Below are positions 16,861 to 26,630 of a DNA stretch of 64,000 nt, one piece after another; the first letter of the stretch is position 1, and each line of letters begins with the position of its first letter. A model generated the notes under the pieces. The model was not told where the DNA came from. It searched no databases and worked only from the letters and a program-made list of their open reading frames with translations. The position numbers were made by a program, and so were the translations under genes. Source of the stretch: Kribbella antibiotica (GTDB taxonomy: Bacteria; Actinomycetota; Actinomycetes; Propionibacteriales; Kribbellaceae); NCBI RefSeq assembly GCF_004349055.1, contig NZ_SMKX01000020.1:1-64000 (forward strand). Reading direction: 5' to 3'.

Positions 16861-19398
16861 TCAGATGGTCGGTGGTTCCAGCCGTAGCGTACGCAATTCT
16901 GGACTGGTCGGGCCGCCAACACCGCGCAGGAGCAGCGTTAAACCAGCCCAGCCGGCCGGTATCCAGAGCACGTCCGGATCACCACCCGAGAACGCGGGCC
17001 GATCGCCCAGCCACACCCGTCCGATGCACTCGCCACCGGACCACGCGGTCACTCGCACCTGGGTGCCCTCGAACCTGAGCACGTAGCCGATCTCCGAGGC
17101 AGCGAGCTCCACGTCGAGCCACGCCTCCTCGCCGGGCTCGAGCTTGAGCGGTAGCTCAACCGTCAGGCCCGGGCTGGCGGACACCGCGAAGGCGGTCAGC
17201 AGCTCGTCGTCCTGGACGGTGCAGGTCCACCCGGTTACTGGGGCAAGCGTCAGTAGCTCAGTGCCCAGACCAGCACGGCTCGGATCATGCGGCAGCGTGA
17301 CAGCGACCTGGCTGCTGCCGGCCGGCAGCAGGACCCAGGGATTCTCCGCCGAGACGCTCACCGGGTCCGCGCCGTTGATCCGGACGAAGACGGGTTCGTG
17401 CAGGTCGCGCAGCAGCAGCGCCGCGATGGTGGGGGAGTGGACCAGCCGGGTGTAGGTGACGCGCTCACCACCTCGAGTACTGCTCCAGCCACCGAGTTGG
17501 CGAACGGGCGCGGGTTGTCCGGCCCAGTGACCGCTGACCGTCCACAATGCCGACACGTCGTGCACGGCGCGAATCTTCCACACCGTACCGAGGCCGCGCA
17601 GCGCGCCCAGTTGCAGTGCAGGGAGCCGAGTGTCGTCGAAGTTCGCGTGTCCCCAGATCTCGACGGTCGCTTGGATCGGCACCGGTCCGGTCAGATCCCG
17701 TACGTCGATTCGCCGGTTCGCGCCGTACGTCACCAACGGCGGCCGAACCGCACCTCCGATTGCGAGGTCGACGATGTCGGCGGCCCCGGCAACGAGCAAC
17801 TCGTCCACACCGGTGAGATCCACCGTGGTGCTGTAGTCGCCGCGGCCACGAAACACCCCGAGCGACTCCAGCGTCGGCGGCAATTCGTACGTACCGGCAG
17901 CTGCGGACGGCGCGATCGCTGGGCGGCGCCGTACGGAGGTCACTGTGGTCATGGCGCCCACCTCGTGTGCCGGCTCCGGAGCGAAGTCGAGCACGCCGTC
18001 AGGCTGAACTCCCGCGAGCCGGGCCGCTTCGGCGGGCGGGAGCGCAACCAGCTCAAGGTCTGCGGCACGTACTCGCTCGCCGATCGCCACCACGACGGTG
18101 GTGTCATCGACGACGACAGTCACCGGTACGGCGGACGAGAACACCAGCACGCCCTTCGTCGCACCGACGAGATCGGCGGAGGCAAACGCGAGCGTGTGTG
18201 CGGACCAGCTGTCCAGCGGCAGCCCAACCGGCATCAGTGGGCAGGCACCGGCCGCGACCTGCACCGGCACACCAGCGACGACCGCGGTCCCGTCAACCGT
18301 GCCGAGATTCGGTACGGCGATGAGTTGACCACCGCCTTGCAGTTCCAGGGCGCCGATCGACGAGCTGGTGGGGAAGTCGGTGGACACCTCGACCGCAGGG
18401 GCGGTCCGCGTGGCCACGGCCAACCGCGGACCCAGTACGTCGATCAACCGCGCGAAGACCTGGCCTTCGGCGTACTCGATTCGCTCCTGCCCGGTCGACG
18501 ACACGTACCCGCCGAAGTCGTAGCTGTGGCTCATGAAGTTGCCCGGATCGCCCCAGTTCCCGGTCGATGGCGTGTAGCCAAAGTTCCAGCCGGAGGACTG
18601 CAGATACGGCGCGATCAGAGTGGCGCCGGAGATGAGCAGCCGGCGCAGGGTGCGATGCCGCCGGTTCGTCTCGGTCACCAGCAGCGGTTGCCCACGCTCG
18701 GCGAGCAGCTCGCGATAGCGCCGGACCTCGGCCTCGATGTGCGGTGATTGGTCATCGGGATAGAAGTTGCACGCCGGTACGACGCCGGTCACATCACCGG
18801 TAGCGCCGTACAGATCGCCCTGTCCGGCGCAGGCGATCAACGGAACTGTGATGCCGTGCCCGAGCGCGAGGTCCCGCAAGGCGGTCAGGTAACCCGGCCG
18901 GTCCGTGCAGTCGAAGAAGTCCAGCTCGTTCTCCAGCTGGACCATGATCACCGGACCACCGGCGGAATGCTGCCGGGCCGCCACGATCGGAAGCACCTGG
19001 TCGAACCAGGCCGCGACCTGTGTCAGGAATCGCGGCTCGTTCTGCCGGACCTGCAGCTCGGGATCAAGCCCGAGCCAAGCCGGCAATGCACCGCCGTCCC
19101 ACTCCGAACAGATGTAGGGACCGGGCCGGGCGATGACCGACAGCCCGACCTCGTGCGCCAGATCGAGGAACGCCGCGACATCGCGACGCCCCTCGAAGTC
19201 CCAGCGACCGGGAGCGAGCTCGTGGAAGTTCCACGGCAGGTAGACGTCCACACAGGTATAGCCGGACGCCCGGACCTGGTCGAGCCGAGCGCGCCACTGC
19301 TCCCGCGGCAAGCGGAAGTAGAACAGCGACGCGCACAGCACGACCTGCGACCGGCCGTCGATCTCGATGCCTCGGGCATCCATCCGGACGCTGGTCAC
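16861..19398 (-). CDS. GH35 beta-galactosidase
   Basis: 845 residues without a signal peptide, so probably cytosolic. Residues about 5-310 are the GH35 TIM barrel: the conserved start with FYFRLPREQWRARL, the PGPYICSEWDGGALPAWL segment, catalytic acid E158 (QLENEL) and nucleophile E243 (LVTETNR). Further beta-sandwich domains follow. GTG at 19398 overlaps the permease stop (GTGA); an ATG at 19383 is an alternative. It should release terminal beta-galactose from oligosaccharides brought in by importer 3, for instance from galactan, arabinogalactan or galactosylated xyloglucan. The ROK regulator gene follows. Confidence 0.9.
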   Translation of the reverse strand: MTSVRMDARGIEIDGRSQVVLCASLFYFRLPREQWRARLDQVRASGYTCVDVYLPWNFHELAPGRWDFEGRRDVAAFLDLAHEVGLSVIARPGPYICSEWDGGALPAWLGLDPELQVRQNEPRFLTQVAAWFDQVLPIVAARQHSAGGPVIMVQLENELDFFDCTDRPGYLTALRDLALGHGITVPLIACAGQGDLYGATGDVTGVVPACNFYPDDQSPHIEAEVRRYRELLAERGQPLLVTETNRRHRTLRRLLISGATLIAPYLQSSGWNFGYTPSTGNWGDPGNFMSHSYDFGGYVSSTGQERIEYAEGQVFARLIDVLGPRLAVATRTAPAVEVSTDFPTSSSIGALELQGGGQLIAVPNLGTVDGTAVVAGVPVQVAAGACPLMPVGLPLDSWSAHTLAFASADLVGATKGVLVFSSAVPVTVVVDDTTVVVAIGERVRAADLELVALPPAEAARLAGVQPDGVLDFAPEPAHEVGAMTTVTSVRRRPAIAPSAAAGTYELPPTLESLGVFRGRGDYSTTVDLTGVDELLVAGAADIVDLAIGGAVRPPLVTYGANRRIDVRDLTGPVPIQATVEIWGHANFDDTRLPALQLGALRGLGTVWKIRAVHDVSALWTVSGHWAGQPAPVRQLGGWSSTRGGERVTYTRLVHSPTIAALLLRDLHEPVFVRINGADPVSVSAENPWVLLPAGSSQVAVTLPHDPSRAGLGTELLTLAPVTGWTCTVQDDELLTAFAVSASPGLTVELPLKLEPGEEAWLDVELAASEIGYVLRFEGTQVRVTAWSGGECIGRVWLGDRPAFSGGDPDVLWIPAGWAGLTLLLRGVGGPTSPELRTLRLEPPTI

Positions 19399-20246
19399 TT
19401 GACCCCCGCGCTGCCGCCGCTGATGTCCATCTCGTACAGGTACTTCTGGCCGAGGTAGTAGACCAGGATCATCGGCAGCGTGAGCAGGATCGACCCGACC
19501 ATCACCAGGTTCCACGGCGGCGCCTGCAGGGCTTGCGACGTACTGGTGATGTACTGCACGCCCAGCGCGAGCGGCATCTTGGACTCGTCGTTGAGGTAGA
19601 TCAACGGGCCCATGAAGTCGCCCCAGGTGGCGGTCAGCGTGAAGATGCCGATCGCGATCAGGACCGGGGCCAGCATCGGCAGCATGATCCGGCGGTAGAT
19701 GCCGAAGAAGCCGAGGCCGTCCACCATCGCCGCCTCGTCGATCTCGCTCGGCAGCCGGGAGACGAACTGCCGGACCAGGAAGACGTTGAAGGCGTTCGAG
19801 AAGAAGTTCGGCACGATCAGCGGCAGGAACGTGTTCACCCAGCCGAGCTCCTTGAACAAGATGAACTGCGGGATCATCGTGATCTGGGCGGGGATCATCA
19901 TCGTCGCGATGACGATCAGGAACAGGGCGTTCTTGCCCGGTGCCCGCAGCCGCGCGAACGCGTAGCCGACCAGGCCGCTGGACAGCACCTGACCGACCAC
20001 GGCGCCGAGCGAGATGATCACCGAGTTCAGCAGGAACCGCTGCATCGGCAGCTCGGTGGAGAAGACCCGGGTGAAGTTCTCCCAGTGGAACTCGCGCGGG
20101 AGGATCGTGAAGGTGTTGGCGTTGACCGTCTGGTCACTCGACAGCGCGATCGACACCACGAAGACGAGCGGCACCGACAGTACGGCGGAGACCACGATCA
20201 GCGTGGCGTAACTGAAAGGCGTGGCACGGAAAGCGCGCACGGACAT
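19395..20246 (-). CDS. Sugar ABC transporter permease, MalG type (importer 3)
   Basis: A 283-residue permease with six membrane segments and the EAA motif (DEAAMVDGLGFFGIYRRIMLP). It starts right next to the stop of the MalF-type gene, and its stop overlaps the GH35 start. The C-terminal tail, after KYLYEMDISGGSAGVK, is typical of MalG-type subunits. Confidence 0.93.
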   Translation of the reverse strand: MSVRAFRATPFSYATLIVVSAVLSVPLVFVVSIALSSDQTVNANTFTILPREFHWENFTRVFSTELPMQRFLLNSVIISLGAVVGQVLSSGLVGYAFARLRAPGKNALFLIVIATMMIPAQITMIPQFILFKELGWVNTFLPLIVPNFFSNAFNVFLVRQFVSRLPSEIDEAAMVDGLGFFGIYRRIMLPMLAPVLIAIGIFTLTATWGDFMGPLIYLNDESKMPLALGVQYITSTSQALQAPPWNLVMVGSILLTLPMILVYYLGQKYLYEMDISGGSAGVK

Positions 20247-21143
20247 CTAGCGAACCTCCGTCTCGTAGAACACCCAGCGCCGTGCGCTGCGGAACGCGAT
20301 CAGGGTGAAGACCATGATCACGGCGAACAGCAACCAGGACAGCGCGGAGGCGTACCCCAGGTGGTAGAACGAGAAGGCTTCGTTGAACAGCAACGGAACC
20401 ATTGTCTGGCTGGCGTTGTTCGGCCCGCCCTTGGTCAGGATGTAGACCTGGGAGAACACCTGGAACGCCCCGATCAGCCCCATGATCAGGTTGAAGAAGA
20501 TGATCGGGGTGAGCTGCGGGACGGTGATGCTCCAGAACTGCCGGAGCGAGCTGGCACCGTCCACCTCCGCCGCCTCGTACAGCTCGCGGGGGATGCCCTT
20601 CATTGCCGCCAGCAACAGCACGGTTGCGCCGCCGGCGCCCCAGACCGACAACAAGATCAGTGCGGGCTTCACCCACATCGAATCCAGCAGCCAGGACGGG
20701 CCGGGGATGCCGACCACGCCGAGCAGGTCGTTCAGCGGACCGGATGGTGCGAGCACCATCTTGAAGATCATCGCGGTGGCGACCAGCGGGACCAGCGTCG
20801 GCAGGTAGATCAACGTCCGGAACAGCTTGCGCATCCGAACCTGCTTGTTCAGCAGGTTCGCCAGCCACAATCCGAGCACCAGACCGAGCGGGACCGAGAT
20901 CGCCGCGTAGTAGAACGTGTTCCACAACGCCTTCCAGAACACCGGATCGTCGGTGAGCAGGCGCCGGTAGTTGTCCAGGCCCACCCACTTCGGCGGCGTG
21001 AAGGAATCCCAGTCGGTCAGCGAGAAGTAGACCGAGGCAATCATCGGGCCGAGCAGGAACACCACGAACCCGATGATCCACGGCGAGGCGAACAGGTAGA
21101 ACCAGAGCGCCTCGCGGCGGCGGAGCTTCGACAGCTTGGACAT
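20247..21143 (-). CDS. Sugar ABC transporter permease, MalF type (importer 3)
   Basis: A 298-residue permease: a basic N-terminus (SKLSKLRRREALWFYLF), six hydrophobic segments and the EAA loop (YEAAEVDGASSLRQFWSITVP). The ATG at 21143 lies just after the binding-protein stop (TAG at 21151-21149), with a purine-poor gap, so translation probably re-initiates. Its stop is followed directly by the MalG-type gene. Confidence 0.93.
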   Translation of the reverse strand: MSKLSKLRRREALWFYLFASPWIIGFVVFLLGPMIASVYFSLTDWDSFTPPKWVGLDNYRRLLTDDPVFWKALWNTFYYAAISVPLGLVLGLWLANLLNKQVRMRKLFRTLIYLPTLVPLVATAMIFKMVLAPSGPLNDLLGVVGIPGPSWLLDSMWVKPALILLSVWGAGGATVLLLAAMKGIPRELYEAAEVDGASSLRQFWSITVPQLTPIIFFNLIMGLIGAFQVFSQVYILTKGGPNNASQTMVPLLFNEAFSFYHLGYASALSWLLFAVIMVFTLIAFRSARRWVFYETEVR

Positions 21144-21148
21144 CGGGC

Positions 21149-22450
21149 CTACCCCGCCGGCTTGACGACCGACTCGAGCTTCGCCTGGACGGCGGTCAGC
21201 GCACTCCGGGCGTCGGTCTTGCCGAGCCAGAAGTCGGCCAGCCCGTCGTCGAACGCCTTCTGCATCTCGTTCCAGGCCGGGATGAACGGCGCCCGGTAGA
21301 TGAACTCGCTCGACTCGCCGAAGACCTTCATGTTGACCGGTTTGGTCATCCAGGACGGCTTCAGGAACGCGTCGCTCTTCTGCACCTCCATGGCGGCCGG
21401 CACGTCCTCGCCGGTGGCGATGATCTGCTGCTGGGCCGGCGGCGAGGTGAGGAACTCGATCGCCTTGAAGGCGACGTCGGGGTTCTTGGTGGTCCGGGAG
21501 ATGGCCAGGCCGCTGCCGAACGCGGTGACCGCCTGCTGCTTGCCCCGCCACAGCGGCGCGATGTCCCAGTCGATGGTGGCCTTGGACAGACCGTTGATCG
21601 CCCAGAAACCGGTCGTGTTGACCGCGACCTTGCCACTGGCGAACGCCGCATCCCCGCCGATGTCGGCGCCCATGTCGGCGTACTGCTTCTGAGTCGGTAC
21701 GACGCCGTGCTTGGTGACCAGATCGCCGGCCCACTGCAGGGCCTCGATGACCTCGTCGGTCGCGACGGCGGGCTTGCCCGCGTCGTCGATGATCTTGCCG
21801 CCGTTCTGGTAGACGAAGCTCCACCACTGCGCCCACCAGCCAGCGCCGGAGTAACCCCACTGCTTACCAGGCACAGTGAGTTCCTTGAAGGCGCCGAGGG
21901 CGTCGTCCCAGGTCCAGTCCGCGGTCGGTGCCTTGATGCCCTTGGCCTCGAACAGCGTCTTGTTGTAGTACACGATCATCGCGCCGGAGCGGTCCGGGAC
22001 GGCGTACACCTTGTCCTGGTAGCTGTAGATCTTGCCGATCGAGCCGAACCGCTGCGTGAGGTCGAGGTTCGCCTTGGCGGCCAGGTCGTCCAGCGGCAGC
22101 AACTGGTTCTTGCTGGAGTAGACGTTGACGTTCTCGGCCACCTGCATGATGTCGGGGCCCTTGCCGCCCGCAATCATCGTCTGGACCTTCTGCGCGTAAC
22201 CGTCGCTGGGGATCAGCTGCAGCTTGACCTTCAGCTCGGGGTACTTGGCGACCAGTAGATCGATCCGCTTCTGGTACGTCGCCTTGTCGTTCTCGCCGCC
22301 CCACGCGGTCATCACGAGCTCGGCGGACGCGTCACCACCGGACGGCTTGTCGCTGTCGGAGCCACAGGCGGTCAGCGTGATCATGCCCGCGGACAGGCCC
22401 AGCCCGAGGAAGCCTCGGCGCGAGAGACCCCCGTTCGACGTTGATGTCAT
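21149..22450 (-). CDS. Sugar ABC transporter substrate-binding lipoprotein, Tat-exported (importer 3)
   Basis: A 433-residue family 1 solute-binding protein. The leader contains the Tat motif SRRGFLGLG and then the lipobox LTAC, so it is folded before export and then lipidated. AAGGAGGA precedes the ATG. It is the first gene of the GH35/ROK operon and probably binds a galactose-containing oligosaccharide; this is context only. Upstream lie an inverted repeat (22485-22499) and an arabinose-type operator (22558-22571). Confidence 0.93.
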   Translation of the reverse strand: MTSTSNGGLSRRGFLGLGLSAGMITLTACGSDSDKPSGGDASAELVMTAWGGENDKATYQKRIDLLVAKYPELKVKLQLIPSDGYAQKVQTMIAGGKGPDIMQVAENVNVYSSKNQLLPLDDLAAKANLDLTQRFGSIGKIYSYQDKVYAVPDRSGAMIVYYNKTLFEAKGIKAPTADWTWDDALGAFKELTVPGKQWGYSGAGWWAQWWSFVYQNGGKIIDDAGKPAVATDEVIEALQWAGDLVTKHGVVPTQKQYADMGADIGGDAAFASGKVAVNTTGFWAINGLSKATIDWDIAPLWRGKQQAVTAFGSGLAISRTTKNPDVAFKAIEFLTSPPAQQQIIATGEDVPAAMEVQKSDAFLKPSWMTKPVNMKVFGESSEFIYRAPFIPAWNEMQKAFDDGLADFWLGKTDARSALTAVQAKLESVVKPAG

Positions 22451-22484
22451 CGCCGTTCCTCCTTCGGATCAGGGGTTGAAGTGG

Positions 22485-22499
22485 GGGTTAAGCTAACCC
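22485..22499. promoter_or_regulatory. Candidate ROK operator before the GH35 operon
   Basis: GGGTTA and TAACCC are a perfect 6-3-6 inverted repeat 35 bp before the binding-protein start. The operon's last gene encodes a ROK regulator, which is the likely binder. Confidence 0.45.
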
Positions 22500-22557
22500 T
22501 CAGAAAAACCCCTGCCAACCCCTCGTCAAGGATTCACCCGAATCGTGACCCGATTGC

Positions 22558-22571
22558 TGTTAGCGTGAACA
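22558..22571. promoter_or_regulatory. Arabinose-type operator (GH35 operon side)
   Basis: TGTTAGCGTGAACA matches the 14-bp consensus shared with 22758, 22772, 29425, 35957, 36034 and 40817. It lies 108 bp upstream of the importer 3 binding-protein gene. Confidence 0.7.
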
Positions 22572-22636
22572 ACTCATCTCTCCAAGGATGAGTCTGAATG
22601 CCTTGACCACCTCTCGTTGCCGCGACGGATCCCGGA

Positions 22637-22693
22637 CTTTGAGCACCGATCAGTCACTTTCCCGGCCGGAAAATGGTTGATGGGTGCTCAAAG
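22637..22693. repeat. Long hairpin in the divergent region
   Basis: CTTTGAGCACC (22637-22647) pairs with GGTGCTCAAAG (22683-22693); after one mismatch ATCA pairs with TGAT, and a central GC palindrome flanked by TTT and AAA fills the tip. Both flanking genes point away from it, so it is not their terminator. Confidence 0.65.
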
Positions 22694-22743
22694 CAGGCCG
22701 GCCGCGCGACTCATCCGCTTGCAGCGCTGACGCCGCCCAGCAC

Positions 22744-22785
22744 TTGACCTATACCACTGTGAGCGCCAACATGTGAGCGCTAACA
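22744..22785 (+). promoter_or_regulatory. Promoter with two abutting arabinose-type operators before chvE
   Basis: TTGACC (22744-22749), a 17-bp spacer and CAACAT (22767-22772) form a possible promoter. TGTGAGCGCCAACA (22758-22771) and TGTGAGCGCTAACA (22772-22785) touch each other and cover the -10 and start region, so a bound LacI-type protein would block transcription. Confidence 0.6.
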
Positions 22786-22814
22786 GTCCGCCGTGTCCCC
22801 GGAAGGGAAAAGTT

Positions 22815-23954
22815 GTGAACAAGAGGTTTGTGGCCACCGTGAGTGGCGCCCTGCTGGTGCTCGGTCTTGCGGCGTGCGGTGGCCAGGGAGCGGGCGGTGG
22901 TACCGATACGGCGAGTGAGCAGCCCAAGGACCTGACCATCGGGGTGGCGATGCCGACGCAGACGTCGGAGCGCTGGATCGCCGACGGCAAGGCGGTCAAG
23001 GAGAAGCTCGAGGCCAAGGGCTACAAGGTCGACCTGCAGTACGCGAACGACGACATCCCGACGCAGTCGCAGCAGGTGGACCAGATGATCACCCAGGGCG
23101 CCGATGTCCTGATCATCGCGGCGGTCGACGGCACCGCGCTCAGCGGTCAGCTGCAGGCGGCGGCCGACAAGAAGATCCCGGTGATCTCCTACGACCGGTT
23201 GATCCGCGGCAGCAAGAACGTCGACTTCTACGTGAGCTTCGACAACTACAAGGTCGGCGTCGCCCAGGGCAAGGCGCTGCTGCGCGGCCTCGGGCTGGAG
23301 AACGCCGACGGGTCGAAGGGCGCCAAGACCGGCCCGTTCAACGTCGAGCTCTTCGCCGGATCGCTGGACGACAACAACACCAGCTACTTCTTCCGGGGCG
23401 CCATGGAGGCCCTGAAGCCGTACCTCGACAGCGGCGCGCTGGTCGTGAAGTCCAAGCAGACCAAGATCGAGCAGGTCGCCACCCTGCGCTGGGACGCGGA
23501 GACCGCGCAGAAGCGGATGGAGAACCTGCTCACCTCGGCGTACAACGACGGTAGCAAGGTCGCCGGCATCCTCTCGCCGTACGACGGTATCTCCCGCGGC
23601 ATCATCACCGCGCTGCAGAACGCCGGCTACGGTACGGCGGCGAGCGCGCTGCCGGTGGTCACCGGTCAGGACGCGGAGATCGCGTCGGTCAAGCTGATCA
23701 ACGACGGCGTCCAGAGCTCGACGATCTTCAAGGACCTCCGGCTGCTCGCCGTCCAGGCGGTCACCGCGGCGGAGGCGTTCCTGCAGAAGAAGACGCCCGA
23801 GGCCAACGACACCAAGTCCTACGACAACGGCGTCAAGGTGGTTCCGGCGTACCTACTGCCGATCCACACCGTCTTCAAGGCGGACGTGACGAAGGAGCTG
23901 GTCGACACCGGCTTCTACACGGCCGCGCAGGTGGCGGCCGGTAAGACCAAGTGA
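22815..23954 (+). CDS. chvE: Multiple-sugar substrate-binding lipoprotein, ChvE-like
   Basis: A 379-residue RbsB-type periplasmic-binding protein with a signal peptide and lipobox GLAAC. The mature part begins [15 protein letters not shown], and [16 protein letters not shown] plus SYDRLIRGS are typical of ChvE/XylF proteins, which bind monosaccharides such as xylose, arabinose and galactose. GTG at 22815 follows GGAAGGGA. It is followed with a four-base overlap by the ATPase and then the permease, the same order as chvE-gguA-gguB. With GH127 in the operon and arabinose-type operators in the promoter, L-arabinose is the likely main ligand. Confidence 0.88.
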   Translation: MNKRFVATVSGALLVLGLAACGGQGAGGGTDTASEQPKDLTIGVAMPTQTSERWIADGKAVKEKLEAKGYKVDLQYANDDIPTQSQQVDQMITQGADVLIIAAVDGTALSGQLQAAADKKIPVISYDRLIRGSKNVDFYVSFDNYKVGVAQGKALLRGLGLENADGSKGAKTGPFNVELFAGSLDDNNTSYFFRGAMEALKPYLDSGALVVKSKQTKIEQVATLRWDAETAQKRMENLLTSAYNDGSKVAGILSPYDGISRGIITALQNAGYGTAASALPVVTGQDAEIASVKLINDGVQSSTIFKDLRLLAVQAVTAAEAFLQKKTPEANDTKSYDNGVKVVPAYLLPIHTVFKADVTKELVDTGFYTAAQVAAGKTK

Positions 23955-25489
23955 CCGACGTACTGCTGGAGATGCGGGGGATCACCAAGCGATTCCCCGG
24001 GGTGATCGCGCTGCAGGATGTCTCATTGGAGGTCCGCCACGGCGAGATCCATGCGATCTGCGGCGAGAACGGCGCCGGCAAGTCGACCCTGATGAAGGTG
24101 CTGTCCGGTGTCTACCCGAGCGGTAGCTACGACGGCGAGATCAGGTTCGACGGCCGGCCGGTGCACTTCGCCGGTATCCGGGACAGCGAATCGGCCGGGA
24201 TCGGCATCATCCATCAGGAACTGGCGCTGGTGCCCTACCTGTCGGTTGCCGAGAACATCTTTCTCGGCAACGAACGCCGGGGCCGCAACGGCCTGATCGA
24301 CTGGAACCGGACCAACGCCGACGCCGCGCAACTCCTGGCCGAGGTCGGCCTGGACGAGAACGTCGTCACGCCGGTGATCCAGCTCGGCGTCGGCAAACAG
24401 CAGCTGGTCGAGATCGCGAAGGCGCTGTCGAAAGACGTGCGGCTACTGATCCTCGACGAGCCGACCGCCGCGCTGAACGACGTCGACTCGGCGCACCTGC
24501 TCGATCTGCTCCGCCGGCTTCGCGACCGTGGCATCACCTGCATCATGATTTCGCACAAGCTGAGCGAGATCACCGCGATCGCCGACTCGACCACGGTGAT
24601 CCGGGACGGCCGCACGGTGGAGACCTTGGACATGGGGTCTGCGGAGTCGACTCAGGAGCGGATCATCTGGGGCATGGTCGGCCGCGACCTGGAGAGCTTC
24701 TACCCGGAGCGCGACTCTGCGCCCGGGCCGGAGGTGCTGCGGATCGAGGACTGGACGGTGTGGCATCCCGTGCAGCCGCGCAAGGTGGTCGACGGCGCCG
24801 GCCTGACTGTGCGGGCTGGTGAGGTGGTCGGGATCGCGGGCCTGATGGGCGCGGGCCGGACCGAGCTGGCCATGAGCCTCTTCGGGCGTTCGTACGGACG
24901 CAATATCAGCGGCCGTTTGTTCATGCACGGCAAGCAGATCCGGGCGCGCACGGTGGCCGAGGCGATCGGCAACGGCATCGCCTACGCCACCGAGGACCGC
25001 AAGCACTACGGCCTGAACCTGATCGCCGACGTCCGCACCAACGTGTCGGCGGCGGCGCTCGGCAAGCTCGCCCGCGCCGGCTGGGTGAACGGCCACGAGG
25101 AGATCAAGGTCGCCGAGGCCAGCCGCCGGGACATGAACATCAAGACCCGCACCGTCCTGGACACCGTCGGCACCTTGTCCGGCGGCAACCAGCAGAAGGT
25201 TGTGCTGTCGAAATGGCTCTTCACGGATCCCGACGTACTGATCCTCGACGAGCCGACGCGCGGGATCGACGTCGGCGCCAAGTACGAGATCTACACGATC
25301 ATCAACCGCTTGGTGGCCCAGGGGAAGGCGGTCGTCGTCATCTCGTCCGAACTCCCCGAACTGCTCGGCACGTGCGATCGGATCTACACGCTGTCGGCCG
25401 GCCGGATCACCGGTGAGCTACCGGTCGGCGAAGCGACCCAGGAAGACCTGATGGCACTCATGACGACCGACAAGGAAGACAATGCGTAA
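23951..25489 (+). CDS. gguA: Sugar ABC transporter ATP-binding protein, GguA/MmsA type
   Basis: A 512-residue protein with two fused ABC domains, as in CUT2 sugar importers. The first has an intact Walker A (GENGAGKST) and Walker B ([11 protein letters not shown]) but a changed signature (LGVGKQQ). The second has a degenerate P-loop (GLMGAGRTE), the signature LSGGNQQK and [11 protein letters not shown]. This asymmetry is normal for the family. GTG at 23951 overlaps the ChvE stop (GTGA). It powers uptake through the permease encoded next and is the only ABC importer ATPase in the window. Confidence 0.93.
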   Translation: MTDVLLEMRGITKRFPGVIALQDVSLEVRHGEIHAICGENGAGKSTLMKVLSGVYPSGSYDGEIRFDGRPVHFAGIRDSESAGIGIIHQELALVPYLSVAENIFLGNERRGRNGLIDWNRTNADAAQLLAEVGLDENVVTPVIQLGVGKQQLVEIAKALSKDVRLLILDEPTAALNDVDSAHLLDLLRRLRDRGITCIMISHKLSEITAIADSTTVIRDGRTVETLDMGSAESTQERIIWGMVGRDLESFYPERDSAPGPEVLRIEDWTVWHPVQPRKVVDGAGLTVRAGEVVGIAGLMGAGRTELAMSLFGRSYGRNISGRLFMHGKQIRARTVAEAIGNGIAYATEDRKHYGLNLIADVRTNVSAAALGKLARAGWVNGHEEIKVAEASRRDMNIKTRTVLDTVGTLSGGNQQKVVLSKWLFTDPDVLILDEPTRGIDVGAKYEIYTIINRLVAQGKAVVVISSELPELLGTCDRIYTLSAGRITGELPVGEATQEDLMALMTTDKEDNA

Positions 25490-26630
25490 TCTGCGGCAGA
25501 GTGGCATCTACATCGCCTTCGTCGCCATCGTGGCGCTGTTCGCCGTCCTGACCGACGGCGTGCTGCTCAGCCCGGGCAACCTCACCAACATCGTGCTCCA
25601 GTACTCCTACATCCTGGTGCTCGCGATCGGCATGGTGATCCTGATCATCGCCGGTCATATCGACCTGTCGGTCGGTTCGATCGTGGCGCTGACCGGCGCG
25701 GTGTCCGCCGTACTCGTCATCCAGAACGGTCAACCCTGGGCGGTCGGTGCGCTAGCTGCCGTAGCCGTAGGCGTCGCCGTCGGTGCCTGGCATGGCTTCT
25801 GGGTCGCGTACGTCGGGATGCCCGCGTTCATCGTCACTTTGGCGGGCATGCTGCTGTTCCGGGGGCTGACGCTGCAGGTGCTCGACAACGTGTCGCTCTC
25901 GCCGTTCCCGCCCGAGTACCAGAAGGTCGCGAGCGGCTTTCTGAACGGCCTGATCGGCGGCCAGGGGTACGACGCCTTCACGTTGCTGATCGCTGCGCTC
26001 GCGGTCGGCGGTTATGCGGTTGGCGTGTTCCGGACCCGGCTGGCCCGCATCCGGTACGAACAGCCGGTGGAGTCGTTCCCGTTGTTCGTCGCGCGAGTCC
26101 TTCTGGTTGCAGCGGTCGTCATGTACTTCGCCTGGCAGCTCGCCCACGCCCGCGGACTGCCGATCGTACTGATCATCCTTGCTGTGCTCGTGATTGCTTA
26201 CGGCCTGGTGACGAAGGACACCGTCTTCGGTCGTCAGGTCTATGCGATCGGCGGCAACCTGTCCGCCGCGATGCTGTCCGGCGTAAAGGTCCGCAAGGTC
26301 AACTTCTGGATCTTCGTCAACATGGGCTTCCTGGCGGGCGTTGCCGGTGTCATCTACTCGTCCCGCTCGAACGGCGCGCAACCGGGCGCCGGCAACATGT
26401 TCGAGCTGGACGCCATCGCGGCGGCCTTCATCGGCGGCGCCGCCGTCGCGGGTGGCGTCGGCACGGTAGTCGGCGCGATGGTCGGCGGCCTGATCATGGC
26501 CGTCATGAGCAACGGAATGCAGTTGCTGGGTGTCGAGCAGTCGACCCAGTCGGTTATCAAGGGCCTCGTGCTCCTGCTGGCCGTTGCCTTCGACATCTAC
26601 AACAAGCGCCGCGCCGGAGCGACTCGATGA
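25482..26630 (+). CDS. gguB: Sugar ABC transporter permease, GguB/MmsB type
   Basis: A 382-residue permease with eight to ten hydrophobic segments, including the family segment [22 protein letters not shown] near the N-terminus and [19 protein letters not shown] near the C-terminus, typical of the RbsC/XylH/GguB group. The ATG lies 8 bases inside the ATPase gene end. Its stop overlaps the GH127 start (ATGA), so the glycosidase is translationally coupled to uptake. Confidence 0.93.
   Translation: MRNLRQSGIYIAFVAIVALFAVLTDGVLLSPGNLTNIVLQYSYILVLAIGMVILIIAGHIDLSVGSIVALTGAVSAVLVIQNGQPWAVGALAAVAVGVAVGAWHGFWVAYVGMPAFIVTLAGMLLFRGLTLQVLDNVSLSPFPPEYQKVASGFLNGLIGGQGYDAFTLLIAALAVGGYAVGVFRTRLARIRYEQPVESFPLFVARVLLVAAVVMYFAWQLAHARGLPIVLIILAVLVIAYGLVTKDTVFGRQVYAIGGNLSAAMLSGVKVRKVNFWIFVNMGFLAGVAGVIYSSRSNGAQPGAGNMFELDAIAAAFIGGAAVAGGVGTVVGAMVGGLIMAVMSNGMQLLGVEQSTQSVIKGLVLLLAVAFDIYNKRRAGATR

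Larger units (their letters stand above)
22451..22814. promoter_or_regulatory. Divergent control region between the GH35 and ChvE operons
   Basis: This 364-bp non-coding stretch holds, left to right, GGGTTA-AGC-TAACCC (22485-22499), an arabinose-type operator (22558-22571), a long hairpin (22637-22693) and two abutting arabinose-type operators (22758-22785) close to the ChvE start. I see no gene in it. Confidence 0.7.

Noticed and set aside
16861-19515. GH35 start at 19515
   Set aside because: This would overlap the permease gene by about 120 bp in another frame; the GTGA overlap at 19398 fits the coupling seen elsewhere in the operon.
19533-21299. 588-codon open frame on the plus strand
   Set aside because: It is rich in Asp, Arg, His and Gln and antisense to two well-supported permease genes.
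22637-22693. Long hairpin as an ordinary terminator
   Set aside because: Both adjacent genes are transcribed away from it and no U-run follows on either strand.
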